From the NCBI GenBank assembly GCA_021201185.1, contig JAJQFJ010000059.1, positions 1 through 64,000 of the forward strand: a DNA stretch of 64,000 nucleotides, in the 5' to 3' direction. The number at the start of each line of letters is the position of its first letter. The first letter of the stretch is position 1. The translations under genes were made by a program, and so were the position numbers. Source of the DNA: Clostridiales bacterium (GTDB taxonomy: Bacteria; Bacillota; Clostridia; Oscillospirales; Oscillospiraceae). The notes beneath the pieces were generated by a model. The model was not told the origin of the DNA and made no database searches. It was given only the letters and a program-made list of their open reading frames with translations. Of the stretch, positions 1 to 9,403 are shown piece after piece.

Positions 1-1
1 G

Positions 2-589
2 TCCTGTATGCCTGATGCTGTTTTTTCTCTACCCCAACTCTTGACAGAGAACCAATATTATTCGGAAGGCCCTGTCCTCACAGGCGTTATGGCATCTGCC
101 TTGACCAGAGGGGTCCAGCGGCATCCCGGCTGCGGCGTCTCCGTCAAACATTTCTGCGGCAACAACACGGAGGACAACCGCAATGGCATCAGCTCAAATG
201 TCAGCGAGCGTGCTCTGCGGGAAATCTACCTGAAGGGCTTTGAAATCGCTGTAAAGGAAGCCCATCCTGTCACGGTCATGAGCAGCTACAATATGCTCAA
301 CCACATCTACACAGCGAATAGCCATGAGTTGCTCATTGACATCCTGCGCTGCGAATGGGGATTTGACGGGCTGGTTATGACGGACTGGATCTCCACCAAT
401 CCCAAAGCCGCTGTGCCGGAGCAATGCGCACCAGCAGGCAATGACCTGATTATGCCGGGCAATCCTTACGACCGTGAGCGCATCCTCGCCGCAATCGAGG
501 AGGGCAGGCTGTCTCCCGCCGTCATTCGCCGCAGCGCCTGCCGGGTGCTGCGCATGATGCTGAACAGCCACACCCCGGTGCTGGTTTAG
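2..589 (+). CDS. Glycoside hydrolase family 3 (beta-glucosidase-type) catalytic barrel, 5'-partial at window edge
   Basis: Motifs YYSEGPVLTG, GVSVKHFCGNNTEDNR, SSYNMLN and LVMTDW (nucleophile region). Ends at the barrel C-terminus without a following alpha/beta domain, as in GH3 proteins with permuted domain order. Confidence 0.75.
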   Translation, partial: SCMPDAVFSLPQLLTENQYYSEGPVLTGVMASALTRGVQRHPGCGVSVKHFCGNNTEDNRNGISSNVSERALREIYLKGFEIAVKEAHPVTVMSSYNMLNHIYTANSHELLIDILRCEWGFDGLVMTDWISTNPKAAVPEQCAPAGNDLIMPGNPYDRERILAAIEEGRLSPAVIRRSACRVLRMMLNSHTPVLV

Positions 590-652
590 AATCAGGATAT
601 TGATTCAGAAATTCCCAACATCCATATGCTGCAATGCAGGAAGGAGCATATC

Positions 653-2800
653 ATGGTTTCCATTCCCTTTAACACAGGCTGGACATTTTACAAATCCGAA
701 TCCGCCCCTGGAGAAGCGGTCACGCTGCCTCACACCTGGAACGCCGTCGATGGTCAGGACGGCGGAAATGATTACTACCGGGGTGTCTGCACCTACGTCA
801 ACACCATCCCGGAGCTGTCCGGCGAGGTGAACTATATCCAGTTTGACGGAGCCGCACATACGGCGGAGGTATTCCTGAACGGCAAGCTCCTGACCCATCA
901 CGAGGGGGGCTACTCCGCATTTCGTGTGGCGCTGCCGGAAAACGGAGAAATCCAAGTGCTGGTAGACAATGGCGACAACACCAGGGTTTATCCTCAGAAG
1001 GCGGACTTTACCTTTTACGGTGGCCTCTATCGTGGAGTGAAGCTCCTCTCTGTTCATAAGACTCACTTTGCTTTTTGTGGCTTGAAGGTTACGCCCATCG
1101 TCCGGGACGATCTGCAAAGTGCAGTGGTGGTGCTGAAGGCCAGGGTGGAAAACGGCGAAGGGCAGTCCGTGCACTTTTCCATTGGTGACCTGACCGCCGA
1201 AGCCACGGTGAAGAATGGCGTCGCTTCGGCAGAGATCGACCTGAATCCCGTCCGCCTGTGGAACGGGAAGATCGACCCCTATCTCTACACCGCCACTGCG
1301 AGCCTGCCCGGTGAAGAAGCGTCCGCTCGGTTCGGCTGCCGGAGCTTCCAGATGGATCCTCAGCGGGGCTTCATCTTGAACGGGAAGGAATACCCCCTCC
1401 GGGGCGTCTCCCGGCACCAGGACTGGGAGACCCTGGGCAGCGCCCTGACTATGGAGCAGCACAGACAGGACATGGCCATTATCAAGGAGATCGGGGCGAC
1501 CACGGTTCGTCTGGTCCACTATCAGCAGGCCCAGGAGTTCTACGACCTGTGCGACGAGGAAGGCATTGTGGTCTGGGCGGAGATCCCGTTTATCTCTCAA
1601 TTCATGGAGGAGGGCCGGGAGAACACCCTGTCTCAGATGCGGGAGCTGGTGGAGCAGAACTATAACCATCCCTCCATCGTCTGCTGGGGCCTGAGCAACG
1701 AAATCACTGCCGCCGGCGCCGTCACCGAGCCGCTGCTGGAAAATCACCGGGCGCTCAACGACCTGTGCCACAGCCTGGATAAGACCAGACCCACCGTTAT
1801 GGCCAACGTGTTCATGCTGGAAACGGATTCCCCCATTCTGAAGATCCCGGACATGAACAGCTACAACCTGTATTTCGGCTGGTATCTGGGTGAGCTGGAG
1901 CAAAACGATGCGTTCTTTGACGCCTATCACGCAAAATATCCAGATCGGGTCATCGGCTTTTCCGAATATGGCGCCGATGCCAATCCGGCCTTCCAGAGCA
2001 GCACACCCCAGAAGGGCGACTACACCGAGAGCTATCAGTGCGTCTATCACGAGCACATGATAGAGATGATTGAAAAACGTCCCTATCTCTGGGCCACCCA
2101 CGTCTGGAACCTGTTTGATTTCGCAGCCGATGGCCGGGACGAGGGCGGCAAGCACGGAGCCAACCAGAAGGGTCTGGTCAGCTTCGACCGAAGGCTAAAA
2201 AAGGATGCCTTCTATCTCTACAAGGCCTACTGGAATCAGGAGGAGCCGTTTGTCCATCTGTGCGGCAGCCGCTATGTGGATCGGGCAGAGGATGTCACGG
2301 AGGTCAAGGTATACTCCAACCAGCCGACTGTCACCCTGATGGTGGATGGCAAGGTCGTGGAGCATAAGACGGGGCGACATATTTTCACCTTTTCCGTCCC
2401 CATCCAAGGAGAGCATACCGTTCAGGCGATTTCCGGAGATTGCACCGACACGATGGTCATCCGCAAGGTGTCCCAGCCCAACCCGACCTACCGCTTCGGC
2501 ACCGCCGGAGATGTGACCAACTGGTTCGACAGAGACACACTGAAGCCGGATTACTATTCCATCAGGGACACCTTCGGGGCGCTGACCTCCAACCCCGGCA
2601 CCGCCCCTATCGTCGGCCGCATGATGGCTCAGGCCATCGCCAGCCGTGGCGACGTGGCCAAGAGCACCTCCGGCAATCAAAACCTGATGCGCATGATGGC
2701 GGGTATGAGCCTGGAAAGCCTCATCAAGCAGGCTGGGGACAGCATCAAACCGGAGCAGATCAGGGCGCTGAATGAAGCGCTGCAAAAGATTAAAAAGTAA
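653..2800 (+). CDS. Glycoside hydrolase family 2 (beta-galactosidase/glucuronidase-like) with C-terminal helical tail
   Basis: GH2 motifs RGVSRHQDWETLG, VRLVHYQQAQEFYDLCDEEGIVVWAEIPF, NHPSIVCWGLSNEI, IGFSEYG. AGGAAGGAG precedes ATG at 653. Confidence 0.88.
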   Translation: MVSIPFNTGWTFYKSESAPGEAVTLPHTWNAVDGQDGGNDYYRGVCTYVNTIPELSGEVNYIQFDGAAHTAEVFLNGKLLTHHEGGYSAFRVALPENGEIQVLVDNGDNTRVYPQKADFTFYGGLYRGVKLLSVHKTHFAFCGLKVTPIVRDDLQSAVVVLKARVENGEGQSVHFSIGDLTAEATVKNGVASAEIDLNPVRLWNGKIDPYLYTATASLPGEEASARFGCRSFQMDPQRGFILNGKEYPLRGVSRHQDWETLGSALTMEQHRQDMAIIKEIGATTVRLVHYQQAQEFYDLCDEEGIVVWAEIPFISQFMEEGRENTLSQMRELVEQNYNHPSIVCWGLSNEITAAGAVTEPLLENHRALNDLCHSLDKTRPTVMANVFMLETDSPILKIPDMNSYNLYFGWYLGELEQNDAFFDAYHAKYPDRVIGFSEYGADANPAFQSSTPQKGDYTESYQCVYHEHMIEMIEKRPYLWATHVWNLFDFAADGRDEGGKHGANQKGLVSFDRRLKKDAFYLYKAYWNQEEPFVHLCGSRYVDRAEDVTEVKVYSNQPTVTLMVDGKVVEHKTGRHIFTFSVPIQGEHTVQAISGDCTDTMVIRKVSQPNPTYRFGTAGDVTNWFDRDTLKPDYYSIRDTFGALTSNPGTAPIVGRMMAQAIASRGDVAKSTSGNQNLMRMMAGMSLESLIKQAGDSIKPEQIRALNEALQKIKK

Positions 2801-2822
2801 TTGTGTGCTGAAAGGGGAACGA

Positions 2823-3803
2823 ATGTCCGACATGAAATATGCCACCATTCCCTATGTAGACAAGCCCGTTTCCAGAATCCTTGTGGGCACCGCCGGGCGG
2901 GAATTTACGAAGCCGGAGATTGCTGCCCCCATTTTGGACGGGGCGCTTGCTCAGGGCATCAACACCATTGACACCGCCCGCAAATATGCGGGTGCGGAGC
3001 AGTCCATCGGGTGTTGGCTGGAGAAGCGGGGGAACCGGGAACGGGTGGTGCTCCTCTCCAAGTGCGCCCACCCCGGCATATTTGGGCGGAAAAGGGTCAA
3101 CGAGCGGGCAATCCGGAAGGATTTCCGCAAGTCCTCCCAGCAGCTACACACCGATTACATCGACATCTATCTGCTTCACCGGGACGACCCGGATGTACCG
3201 GCAGGCGAGGGGGTGGAACTCTTCAACGCCATGTATGCGGAAGGGAAAATCGGCGCTTTCGGCGCCTCTAACTGGACCCATCAGCGGATTCAGGAGGCCA
3301 ACGAATACGCCTACAGCCACAATCTGATTCCCTTTACCGTGTCCAGCCCCAATTTTGGACTGGCTGAGCAGGTCAACGACCCCTGGGGTGGCGGCTGTGT
3401 CACCATCTCCGGGCCTGAAAACGAGGACGCCCGTCAATGGTACCGTCAGCAGAATATGCCCGTCATCGCCTACTCCAGTTTGGGACGGGGAATGTTCTCC
3501 GGGAAAATGAAAAGCAATCAGATGGATGTGGCAAATCGGTTTCTGGATGCCGCTGCCCTCAAGGGATATTGCTGTCCCCGGAACTTCGAGCGCCTTCGCC
3601 GCTGTGAAGAACTGGCTGCTCAGAAAGGGTGTACGGTTCCGCAGGTCGCCATGGCCTGGCTTTTTGCCCAGAACCTCAACGCCTTTGCCGTGGTCAGCAC
3701 CTCCAAACCCGCCCGGTTTGCCCAGAATATAGAGGCTCTGAATCTGAACCTGACGGAACAGGAAGCTCAATATTTGAATCTGGAAGCGAAACAGGGAGAT
3801 TAG
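2823..3803 (+). CDS. Aldo/keto reductase family protein
   Basis: ILVGTAGREF, DTARKYAGAEQSIG, YIDIYLLHRDDP, GASNW, YSSLGRGMFSG; AGGGGAACGA upstream of ATG 2823. Confidence 0.85.
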   Translation: MSDMKYATIPYVDKPVSRILVGTAGREFTKPEIAAPILDGALAQGINTIDTARKYAGAEQSIGCWLEKRGNRERVVLLSKCAHPGIFGRKRVNERAIRKDFRKSSQQLHTDYIDIYLLHRDDPDVPAGEGVELFNAMYAEGKIGAFGASNWTHQRIQEANEYAYSHNLIPFTVSSPNFGLAEQVNDPWGGGCVTISGPENEDARQWYRQQNMPVIAYSSLGRGMFSGKMKSNQMDVANRFLDAAALKGYCCPRNFERLRRCEELAAQKGCTVPQVAMAWLFAQNLNAFAVVSTSKPARFAQNIEALNLNLTEQEAQYLNLEAKQGD

Positions 3804-3875
3804 CCTCATGCCGCCGCTTCCTGGTTGGGAAAATGATTTTGCCCAGCACCCACAGCCTGTGAAAGAATGATACAA

Positions 3876-3915
3876 ACACCCCCATTTCCCGGTATCATAA
3901 GGGAAATGGGGGTGT
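3876..3915. terminator. Bidirectional intrinsic terminator between convergent genes
   Basis: Perfect 15-bp inverted repeat ACACCCCCATTTCCC / GGGAAATGGGGGTGT with 10-nt loop. Confidence 0.8.
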
Positions 3916-3940
3916 CGTCATATGAAACGTGATAAGGAAT

Positions 3941-5323
3941 TTATTGGTTTCCTACGCTCCAGCTGTCCTGCCATTCGATTTTCGGCTCTCCCGCCTCGTC
4001 GAGAGTAATCGGCAACCAAACATAATCCGCAATCGACGTGTTAGCGGTTTCCAGGGAGGGACTCCCGGCCATGAGCTGTTTTTCCGTCTCCGTCGCCTGA
4101 TATTTGTCCGGCTCATAGCGGCTGGCAATGGTGCGGGTAAAAATATCAGCGAGCTTTGCATCCACCAGAAAATCCACCACCCAGCGGTCTGCCATGGCAA
4201 TCCACAAATTCTTTCCTTCGACCCGGAAAATCTTGCTGATCTGGCTGTTAAAGGAGGCGTTAGAGGGATCGTTCACATGAGGATTTCCCACGCTTTCAAA
4301 CGGCCCGTCCCAGGTAAGAGATTTCGCAGCATCGCTTTGGTTGGGAATATACCCGGTCATGCCGCTGGTCAGCAGATACTTGAATCCATTTGCCTCAAAG
4401 AGTGCCGGACCCTCCCTCGTAAACGGTGGATGCAGCTCCGCATACTGTTCGCTGAGCACTTTTTTCGCAGACAGATAATCCTCGGCCAGCTCCATGGCGG
4501 TCAGTGCCTGATGGTCCTTGTCGTAATAGAGGTACGCTTTCCCTGTTTCCTCATTGCAAATCAGATCGAAGTCCCCCACATTCCGTCCCTGGGGCCTGTA
4601 ATCCTCACGAACCATATGATAAGGCCCGGTCAGGGTGTCCGCTTCCAGGATGACGAAGGTCGCCTCTGCCCCGGAAAGCTTGATCCAGCAGACATATTTT
4701 CCGGTAGCAGGGCACTTGAGAATGTGGGGGCGATCTACCCTCTTTGTGGGGAACAGGGGCGAGTCCGGATCATCCAGAACCGGCGGGATCACCAGCCCTA
4801 AATCGGTCCAATTATAGAGATCCTGTGAAGCATACATCCGGATGCCCCAGGTCCAGATGCCGTTGCTGCCGTCCGTAAATTCTTTGTTCTCTCCGTACCA
4901 GTAATAAGTGCCGTTTTCATAGAATACTGCGCCGCCGTGCGCCTGGATGCGCTGGCCGCTGGTGTCATACCAAGGTTGGCCGGGATAAACAGCGTCCTGA
5001 TGATGTACATTTGCCGGGACGGCTTTTTCTTTTGCTCTCCAATCAGATTCCATCTCTTGGAAAAGGGCGATCTGTCTCTTTTCCGAAGGGCTGATACGAT
5101 TCTCCGGCGTATTTAACTTTTGAAGTTCTGCATCCATTCCTTCCAGAACGGATGCCGGTATCTTTCCCCCCATGTACTTCACCAGGTTCCGGATGGAAAG
5201 CCCTGCCGACTGGGGATTTTTGGTGATCATTCCCCGCACGCCGGGCAGATATTTATCAAAGATCGCAACAGCGTCCCCGTTCTCCGAAAGCTGACCGATC
5301 TGCATATCTATGCTGTATTTCAT
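3941..5323 (-). CDS. Glycoside hydrolase family 43-like protein with N-terminal accessory module
   Basis: AHGGAVFYENGTYYWYGENKEF, VDRPHILKCPATGKYVCW, GRNVGDFDLICNEETGKAYLYYDKDH, REGPALFEANGFKYLLTSGMTGY. Confidence 0.8.
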   Translation of the reverse strand: MKYSIDMQIGQLSENGDAVAIFDKYLPGVRGMITKNPQSAGLSIRNLVKYMGGKIPASVLEGMDAELQKLNTPENRISPSEKRQIALFQEMESDWRAKEKAVPANVHHQDAVYPGQPWYDTSGQRIQAHGGAVFYENGTYYWYGENKEFTDGSNGIWTWGIRMYASQDLYNWTDLGLVIPPVLDDPDSPLFPTKRVDRPHILKCPATGKYVCWIKLSGAEATFVILEADTLTGPYHMVREDYRPQGRNVGDFDLICNEETGKAYLYYDKDHQALTAMELAEDYLSAKKVLSEQYAELHPPFTREGPALFEANGFKYLLTSGMTGYIPNQSDAAKSLTWDGPFESVGNPHVNDPSNASFNSQISKIFRVEGKNLWIAMADRWVVDFLVDAKLADIFTRTIASRYEPDKYQATETEKQLMAGSPSLETANTSIADYVWLPITLDEAGEPKIEWQDSWSVGNQ

Positions 5324-5732
5324 TCTGAGTCCTCCAATTCACATACCCGGATGCTTTTTAAAACTACTGCCACAGGCACAACAGGCGGCCATGTCTGTTA
5401 ACCGTTTTTTGCATTTACTATGAATTTTCCTATAGTGATATAATAGTACAGCTTTAGGAAAAAGTAAATTTGTAAATTGGCTGTATCATTTGTTTTCTTG
5501 CCAGCCATCAAAATGAAAACAATTTTTAGAATGAAACATCTAAAATTCAAATCAGCGTTTCACTCAATGGGAAGTAATATACAGGGAGCACACACTGGGG
5601 CAGGTTAATTTCATCACTTAAGGCCTATGCTTCCTCTGGGGGAATCGTATCATATGACAATGCAGAAGTACGAAGCGGAACAGGCCTAAATTGCCCTTGA
5701 CAAATCGCATTCCACTATCACACTTTCAGACT

Positions 5733-5996
5733 GGCGGTCTGCAAAGTGCCGTGGGCTCCGCCTCGGCGGAGAAGCGCCTCGGCACGCTCGCTGTGGCTTG
5801 TGTCCGAGGGGGTGAGGGGCTTTGCCCCACTATCTGCGGATAGTCCCCCAGCAAAGGGCCTGCCACCCTCTGCACTCCCTGCCCAAAGGCTTCACCTCTG
5901 GACACTGACCAAAGAGGCTGCATCCCTCTCGACTCCGGCACAAAGGGCTTGTTGCCCTCTGTACACCTGCACAGGAGCGTGCCACGCTCCTGTTAC
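5733..5996. repeat. Degenerate tandem ~30-nt hairpin-forming units
   Basis: Successive units such as AAGGGCTTGTTGCCCT, AGAGGCTGCATCCCTCT, AGGAGCGTGCCACGCTCCT separated by similar spacers (TGCACTCC, TCGACTCC, TGTACACC). Confidence 0.6.
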
Positions 5997-6247
5997 AGCT
6001 CCCAGGGAGGAACAGTCCAACGGAAGCTCTGCGGAACGCCCCGCCGGTCAAGATATTCCTGCCGGGCACGTTCCCTCTGCTCCTCGGTGGGTGCGCTCTT
6101 GTACTGCGAATAGAGCTGTCGGTTCAACATGGCGTCCAGCTTCAGCTCCAGCCCCTGTTGAATTTCACCGTCAACATCATCCTCGCCCCTCAGATGATAA
6201 AGCACCAGATCAACAAACAGCTCATAGGGTATTTGCACGTTCTTCAC
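5993..6247 (-). CDS. Small hypothetical protein (84 aa) of integrative element
   Basis: ORF with plausible start; MKNVQIPYELFVDLVLYHLRGEDD, resembles small accessory proteins of Firmicute integrative elements. Confidence 0.6.
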   Translation of the reverse strand: MKNVQIPYELFVDLVLYHLRGEDDVDGEIQQGLELKLDAMLNRQLYSQYKSAPTEEQRERARQEYLDRRGVPQSFRWTVPPWEL

Positions 6248-6265
6248 GGTTCACATCTCCTTTCC

Positions 6266-6339
6266 GCGACGGTAGCGACGATTGCGACGGTTGTATAGGC
6301 GCTGTCCATATCACCGTTGCTACCGTCGCAACCGTCGCG
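6266..6339. repeat. Imperfect 27-bp inverted repeat built from GCGACGGT iterons
   Basis: CGCGACGGTAGCGACGATTGCGACGGT (6266-6292) vs reverse complement of 6313-6339, 23/27 identical. Confidence 0.7.
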
Positions 6340-6343
6340 CCCC

Positions 6344-7585
6344 TTATCCGACTACCGTGTAAGCCGGGTTATCAACAAGCATATAGGTGAGCGTCACCCT
6401 GCGTCCGGAGTGCCGGGCCTTGTTCCGATACCTGACATGGTACTCGTCCAACAGCCTGCTGTACCTGATATTCAGGTATTTGGTGAGGGCGTTCGCAGCC
6501 AGACCAACGTTGACCTGGTCGGCAAGCTCTGTGGGGCTGCCTGTCCACTCCCGGTTTTCGGAGGTGACGAGCGCAGCCACAGCCGTCAGCACTGGGTCGG
6601 GTGGCTCCCTGTGAGGTTCATACTCTGTCCGCTCCAGGCTCCAGATCTGGGTGTCCGAGTCTTTCATCAGATAGAGGATTTGATCCTGCTGGTCACGCCC
6701 CGCCACATCCAGCGTAGCGGCCAGCGCAGTCCGCCGCTTCTTCTGCATCAGCAGGGCACCGTCGGCACACCCCAGCAGGCCGGTGGTGCCGGAGATCATC
6801 TCAAAGCTGTCCCCGGCGGGCTGCTTTCTCGTGTGGTGGACAGTCAGGACACAGACACCGTGCTTGTCGGCAAACAGCTTGAGCTTCCCAATCACATCGT
6901 AGTCGTTGGCATAGCTGTAGGCCTCGCCGCTGACCTCTCGAATCTTTTGCATGGTGTCAATGATGATGAGCTTGGTGTCCGGGTGCTCCTGAATATAGTT
7001 CGTAAGCTGCTCATCCAACCCGGAGCCCAGCTTGCTTGCCGCTGTAGCGAAGAACAGGTGCTCGGTGTCATTCACACCATACATCATAAACATACGGCTC
7101 TGAATGCGCTGGAAGTCATCCCCCAACGCCAGATAAAGGACGGTACCCTGTCGGACTTCATAGCCCCATAGGGAATCCCCCGTGCTGACGTGGTAGGCAA
7201 GCTGAGCCACCAGGAAGGACTTCCCGATCTTCGGCGCTCCCGCAAGGATATAGGCTCCGGAGTAGAGCAGGCCATCAATGATCGGCGGTCTGCTCTGGTA
7301 GGTGGTTTGGTACAACTCCGACATAGAGACGGTATACAGATGGTTGGGGTCGGCCTCGCAGCGCATCCGCCTCGCCTTTTCTTCCAAATCTTCCTCAAAC
7401 GGGTTGATTTCAGGGCTGTTTTCGGGTATACTGTATTTGGTTGAATTTGAGAACGGCTGCCCTCCGTCTGCGCCAACATCATAGAATCCCTTAGCGAGCG
7501 CCCCACGCGAGCTTAGGGATTCTTGATACAGAGTAGATGGGATAAGGGCGGTCGTTTTGCTTTTTTCAAATGCCAAAGCTATCAT
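6344..7585 (-). CDS. RepA-like AAA ATPase (AAA_25 / DnaB-like helicase family)
   Basis: Walker A GAPKIGKSFLVAQLAY, Walker B LIIIDTMQKI, LTVHHTRK. Confidence 0.8.
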   Translation of the reverse strand: MIALAFEKSKTTALIPSTLYQESLSSRGALAKGFYDVGADGGQPFSNSTKYSIPENSPEINPFEEDLEEKARRMRCEADPNHLYTVSMSELYQTTYQSRPPIIDGLLYSGAYILAGAPKIGKSFLVAQLAYHVSTGDSLWGYEVRQGTVLYLALGDDFQRIQSRMFMMYGVNDTEHLFFATAASKLGSGLDEQLTNYIQEHPDTKLIIIDTMQKIREVSGEAYSYANDYDVIGKLKLFADKHGVCVLTVHHTRKQPAGDSFEMISGTTGLLGCADGALLMQKKRRTALAATLDVAGRDQQDQILYLMKDSDTQIWSLERTEYEPHREPPDPVLTAVAALVTSENREWTGSPTELADQVNVGLAANALTKYLNIRYSRLLDEYHVRYRNKARHSGRRVTLTYMLVDNPAYTVVG

Positions 7586-7901
7586 CCTCCTTCATACCGT
7601 CCAGAGTGACGGCGATCATTTGAATCGTGTCCAGCAGATCGCTGTCCACTTGATTTCCAGCCTCGATGCGCTGCAACTCATCCAGCACAGTGGCCAGCTC
7701 ATTCCGAAGGGCCTTGAACACCCTTGGATTGCCCGGCACCACTACGTCCTTCTCCAGCAGCCGCCGGGTGATATAGTCCTGCTTGGTCAGCCCGGACAGC
7801 CGCACATAAGTCTCCAGCAATGCATCCTCCTCCGGCGATACCCGGAAGGCGATGGTTTTGCTCCGCCAGCGGCCACGGGCATCCAAATTCTTGAGTGACA
7901 T
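7566..7901 (-). CDS. RHH / MobC-like plasmid mobilisation relaxosome protein
   Basis: RSKTIAFRVSPEEDALLETYVRLSGLTKQDYITRRLLEKDV. Confidence 0.65.
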   Translation of the reverse strand: MSLKNLDARGRWRSKTIAFRVSPEEDALLETYVRLSGLTKQDYITRRLLEKDVVVPGNPRVFKALRNELATVLDELQRIEAGNQVDSDLLDTIQMIAVTLDGMKEDDSFGI

Positions 7902-7903
7902 TG

Positions 7904-8977
7904 TTACACGCTCCTTTCCACGTCCAGCTTGTCTGCCATCTCTGCCTGCTTGGACGGGAACAGATGGGCATAGTTATAGGTGATGTCGATACTCTCGTGC
8001 CCCATCCGGTCAGCAATGGCCGTAGCCGAAAAGCCCATGTCGATCAGGAGAGAGACGGCGCTGTGCCGCAGGTCGTGAATCCTGATCCGCTTGACACCGG
8101 CCTCCTTTGCGCCCCGGTCCATCTCATGGTGCAGGTAGCTCTTGGTCACGGTGAACATCCTGTCCTCCGGCTGAATCTCATAGAGCATCTTCAAATAATC
8201 CTGCATTTTTGACACAAGAAATTTCGGCATGGCGATGATACGGTTACTTTTCTCTGTCTTGGGGGTCGTGATCAGGTCACGACCCTCCAGACGCTGATAG
8301 CTCTTGTTAACGCTGACTGTCCCCTTCTCGAAGTCGAAGTCCGCTGGGGTCAGAGCCAGCAGCTCACCCTCCCGAAGTCCACACCAGTACAGCATCTCGA
8401 AGGCATAATAAGACAAGGGCTTGTCCATCATCACCTCCGCAAATTTCAGGTACTCCTCCTTTGTCCAGAAGAGCATCTCCCGGTTTTTCTTCTTGCCCAT
8501 GCTGCCCGCCTTCTGGCAGGGGTTTTCCCGCAGGTTGTAGTAGCGGACTGCATGGTTGAAGATGGCGCTGAGCTGGTTGTGAACTGTTTTCAGATAGACA
8601 GGAGAGTAGGGCTTTCCGTGCTCATCCTTATAGTTCATCAGCTCGTTCTGCCAGGTGATGATCTGCTGGGGTGTGATCTTGCACATCTTCAGCTTTCCGA
8701 AATAGGGCACCAGCTTGGTGCGAATGATATGCTCCTTGGTGTGCCAAGTGTTTTCCTTGACACGGGTCTTCATATCCGCCGTGTAGAGCTCCACAAAACT
8801 CTTGAAGGTCATATCCAGGTCGGAGGTGGCCTTGTTGAGCTGCTCCCGCTCCCACGCCTGGGCCTCTCGCTTGGTCTTGAAGCCCCGCTTCTGGGTCTGC
8901 TTGCGCTCCCCGTTCCAGTCGGTGTAGCGGTAGATGACCCGCCAGGTGTTGTTTTTTTCTTCCTTGTAGACTGCCAT
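7904..8977 (-). CDS. Tyrosine recombinase / integrase
   Basis: Catalytic pattern CGLREGELLAL, IRIHDLRHSAVSLL, MGHESIDITYNYAH; N-terminal AP2-like and SAM-like domains. Confidence 0.93.
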   Translation of the reverse strand: MAVYKEEKNNTWRVIYRYTDWNGERKQTQKRGFKTKREAQAWEREQLNKATSDLDMTFKSFVELYTADMKTRVKENTWHTKEHIIRTKLVPYFGKLKMCKITPQQIITWQNELMNYKDEHGKPYSPVYLKTVHNQLSAIFNHAVRYYNLRENPCQKAGSMGKKKNREMLFWTKEEYLKFAEVMMDKPLSYYAFEMLYWCGLREGELLALTPADFDFEKGTVSVNKSYQRLEGRDLITTPKTEKSNRIIAMPKFLVSKMQDYLKMLYEIQPEDRMFTVTKSYLHHEMDRGAKEAGVKRIRIHDLRHSAVSLLIDMGFSATAIADRMGHESIDITYNYAHLFPSKQAEMADKLDVERSV

Positions 8978-9174
8978 TACGAATCCTTCCTTTCTGTTCC
9001 GTCGTAATAGAACTTTTCCATGAAATACCTGCGGTTGACCCGGCCTGAAACGGTCAGATAACCCTTTTCCCGAAGCTCAGCATTGAGCATCTGTACGACC
9101 TTGTAGGCATAGGACTTGGAAACGCCCAATTCCGTAGCTACCTCGTCTGCCTTCATGAACGGCTGTTCTGTCAT
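8977..9174 (-). CDS. Helix-turn-helix excisionase-like protein
   Basis: MKADEVATELGVSKSYAYKVVQMLNAEL; directly upstream of and overlapping the integrase. Confidence 0.7.
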   Translation of the reverse strand: MTEQPFMKADEVATELGVSKSYAYKVVQMLNAELREKGYLTVSGRVNRRYFMEKFYYDGTERKDS

Positions 9175-9403
9175 GAGTACATCCCTCCTTTCTATTCTCG
9201 TCTATTCTCGCTTGATTTCTCAAAACCGCAGCGGCTCATTAAACTGATTTGTTAATCCTGATGCTATTATACTAAGCATCTGCGTTAATGTCAAGCGGTT
9301 TTCGAGAAAATACCAAGCAAATTTATTTATATTCCACTTGACTATCCTAAACTGATCTGTTATGCTATGCTTATCCAAAGACTTCACACAGGAGATGGTT
9401 CCA

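Noticed and set aside
3011-3271. Several overlapping small ORFs inside the aldo/keto reductase gene
   Set aside because: Alternate-frame noise in a GC-rich coding region.
5733-5996. Hairpin units considered as a CRISPR array
   Set aside because: Units are degenerate and contiguous, with no invariant repeat and no cas genes.
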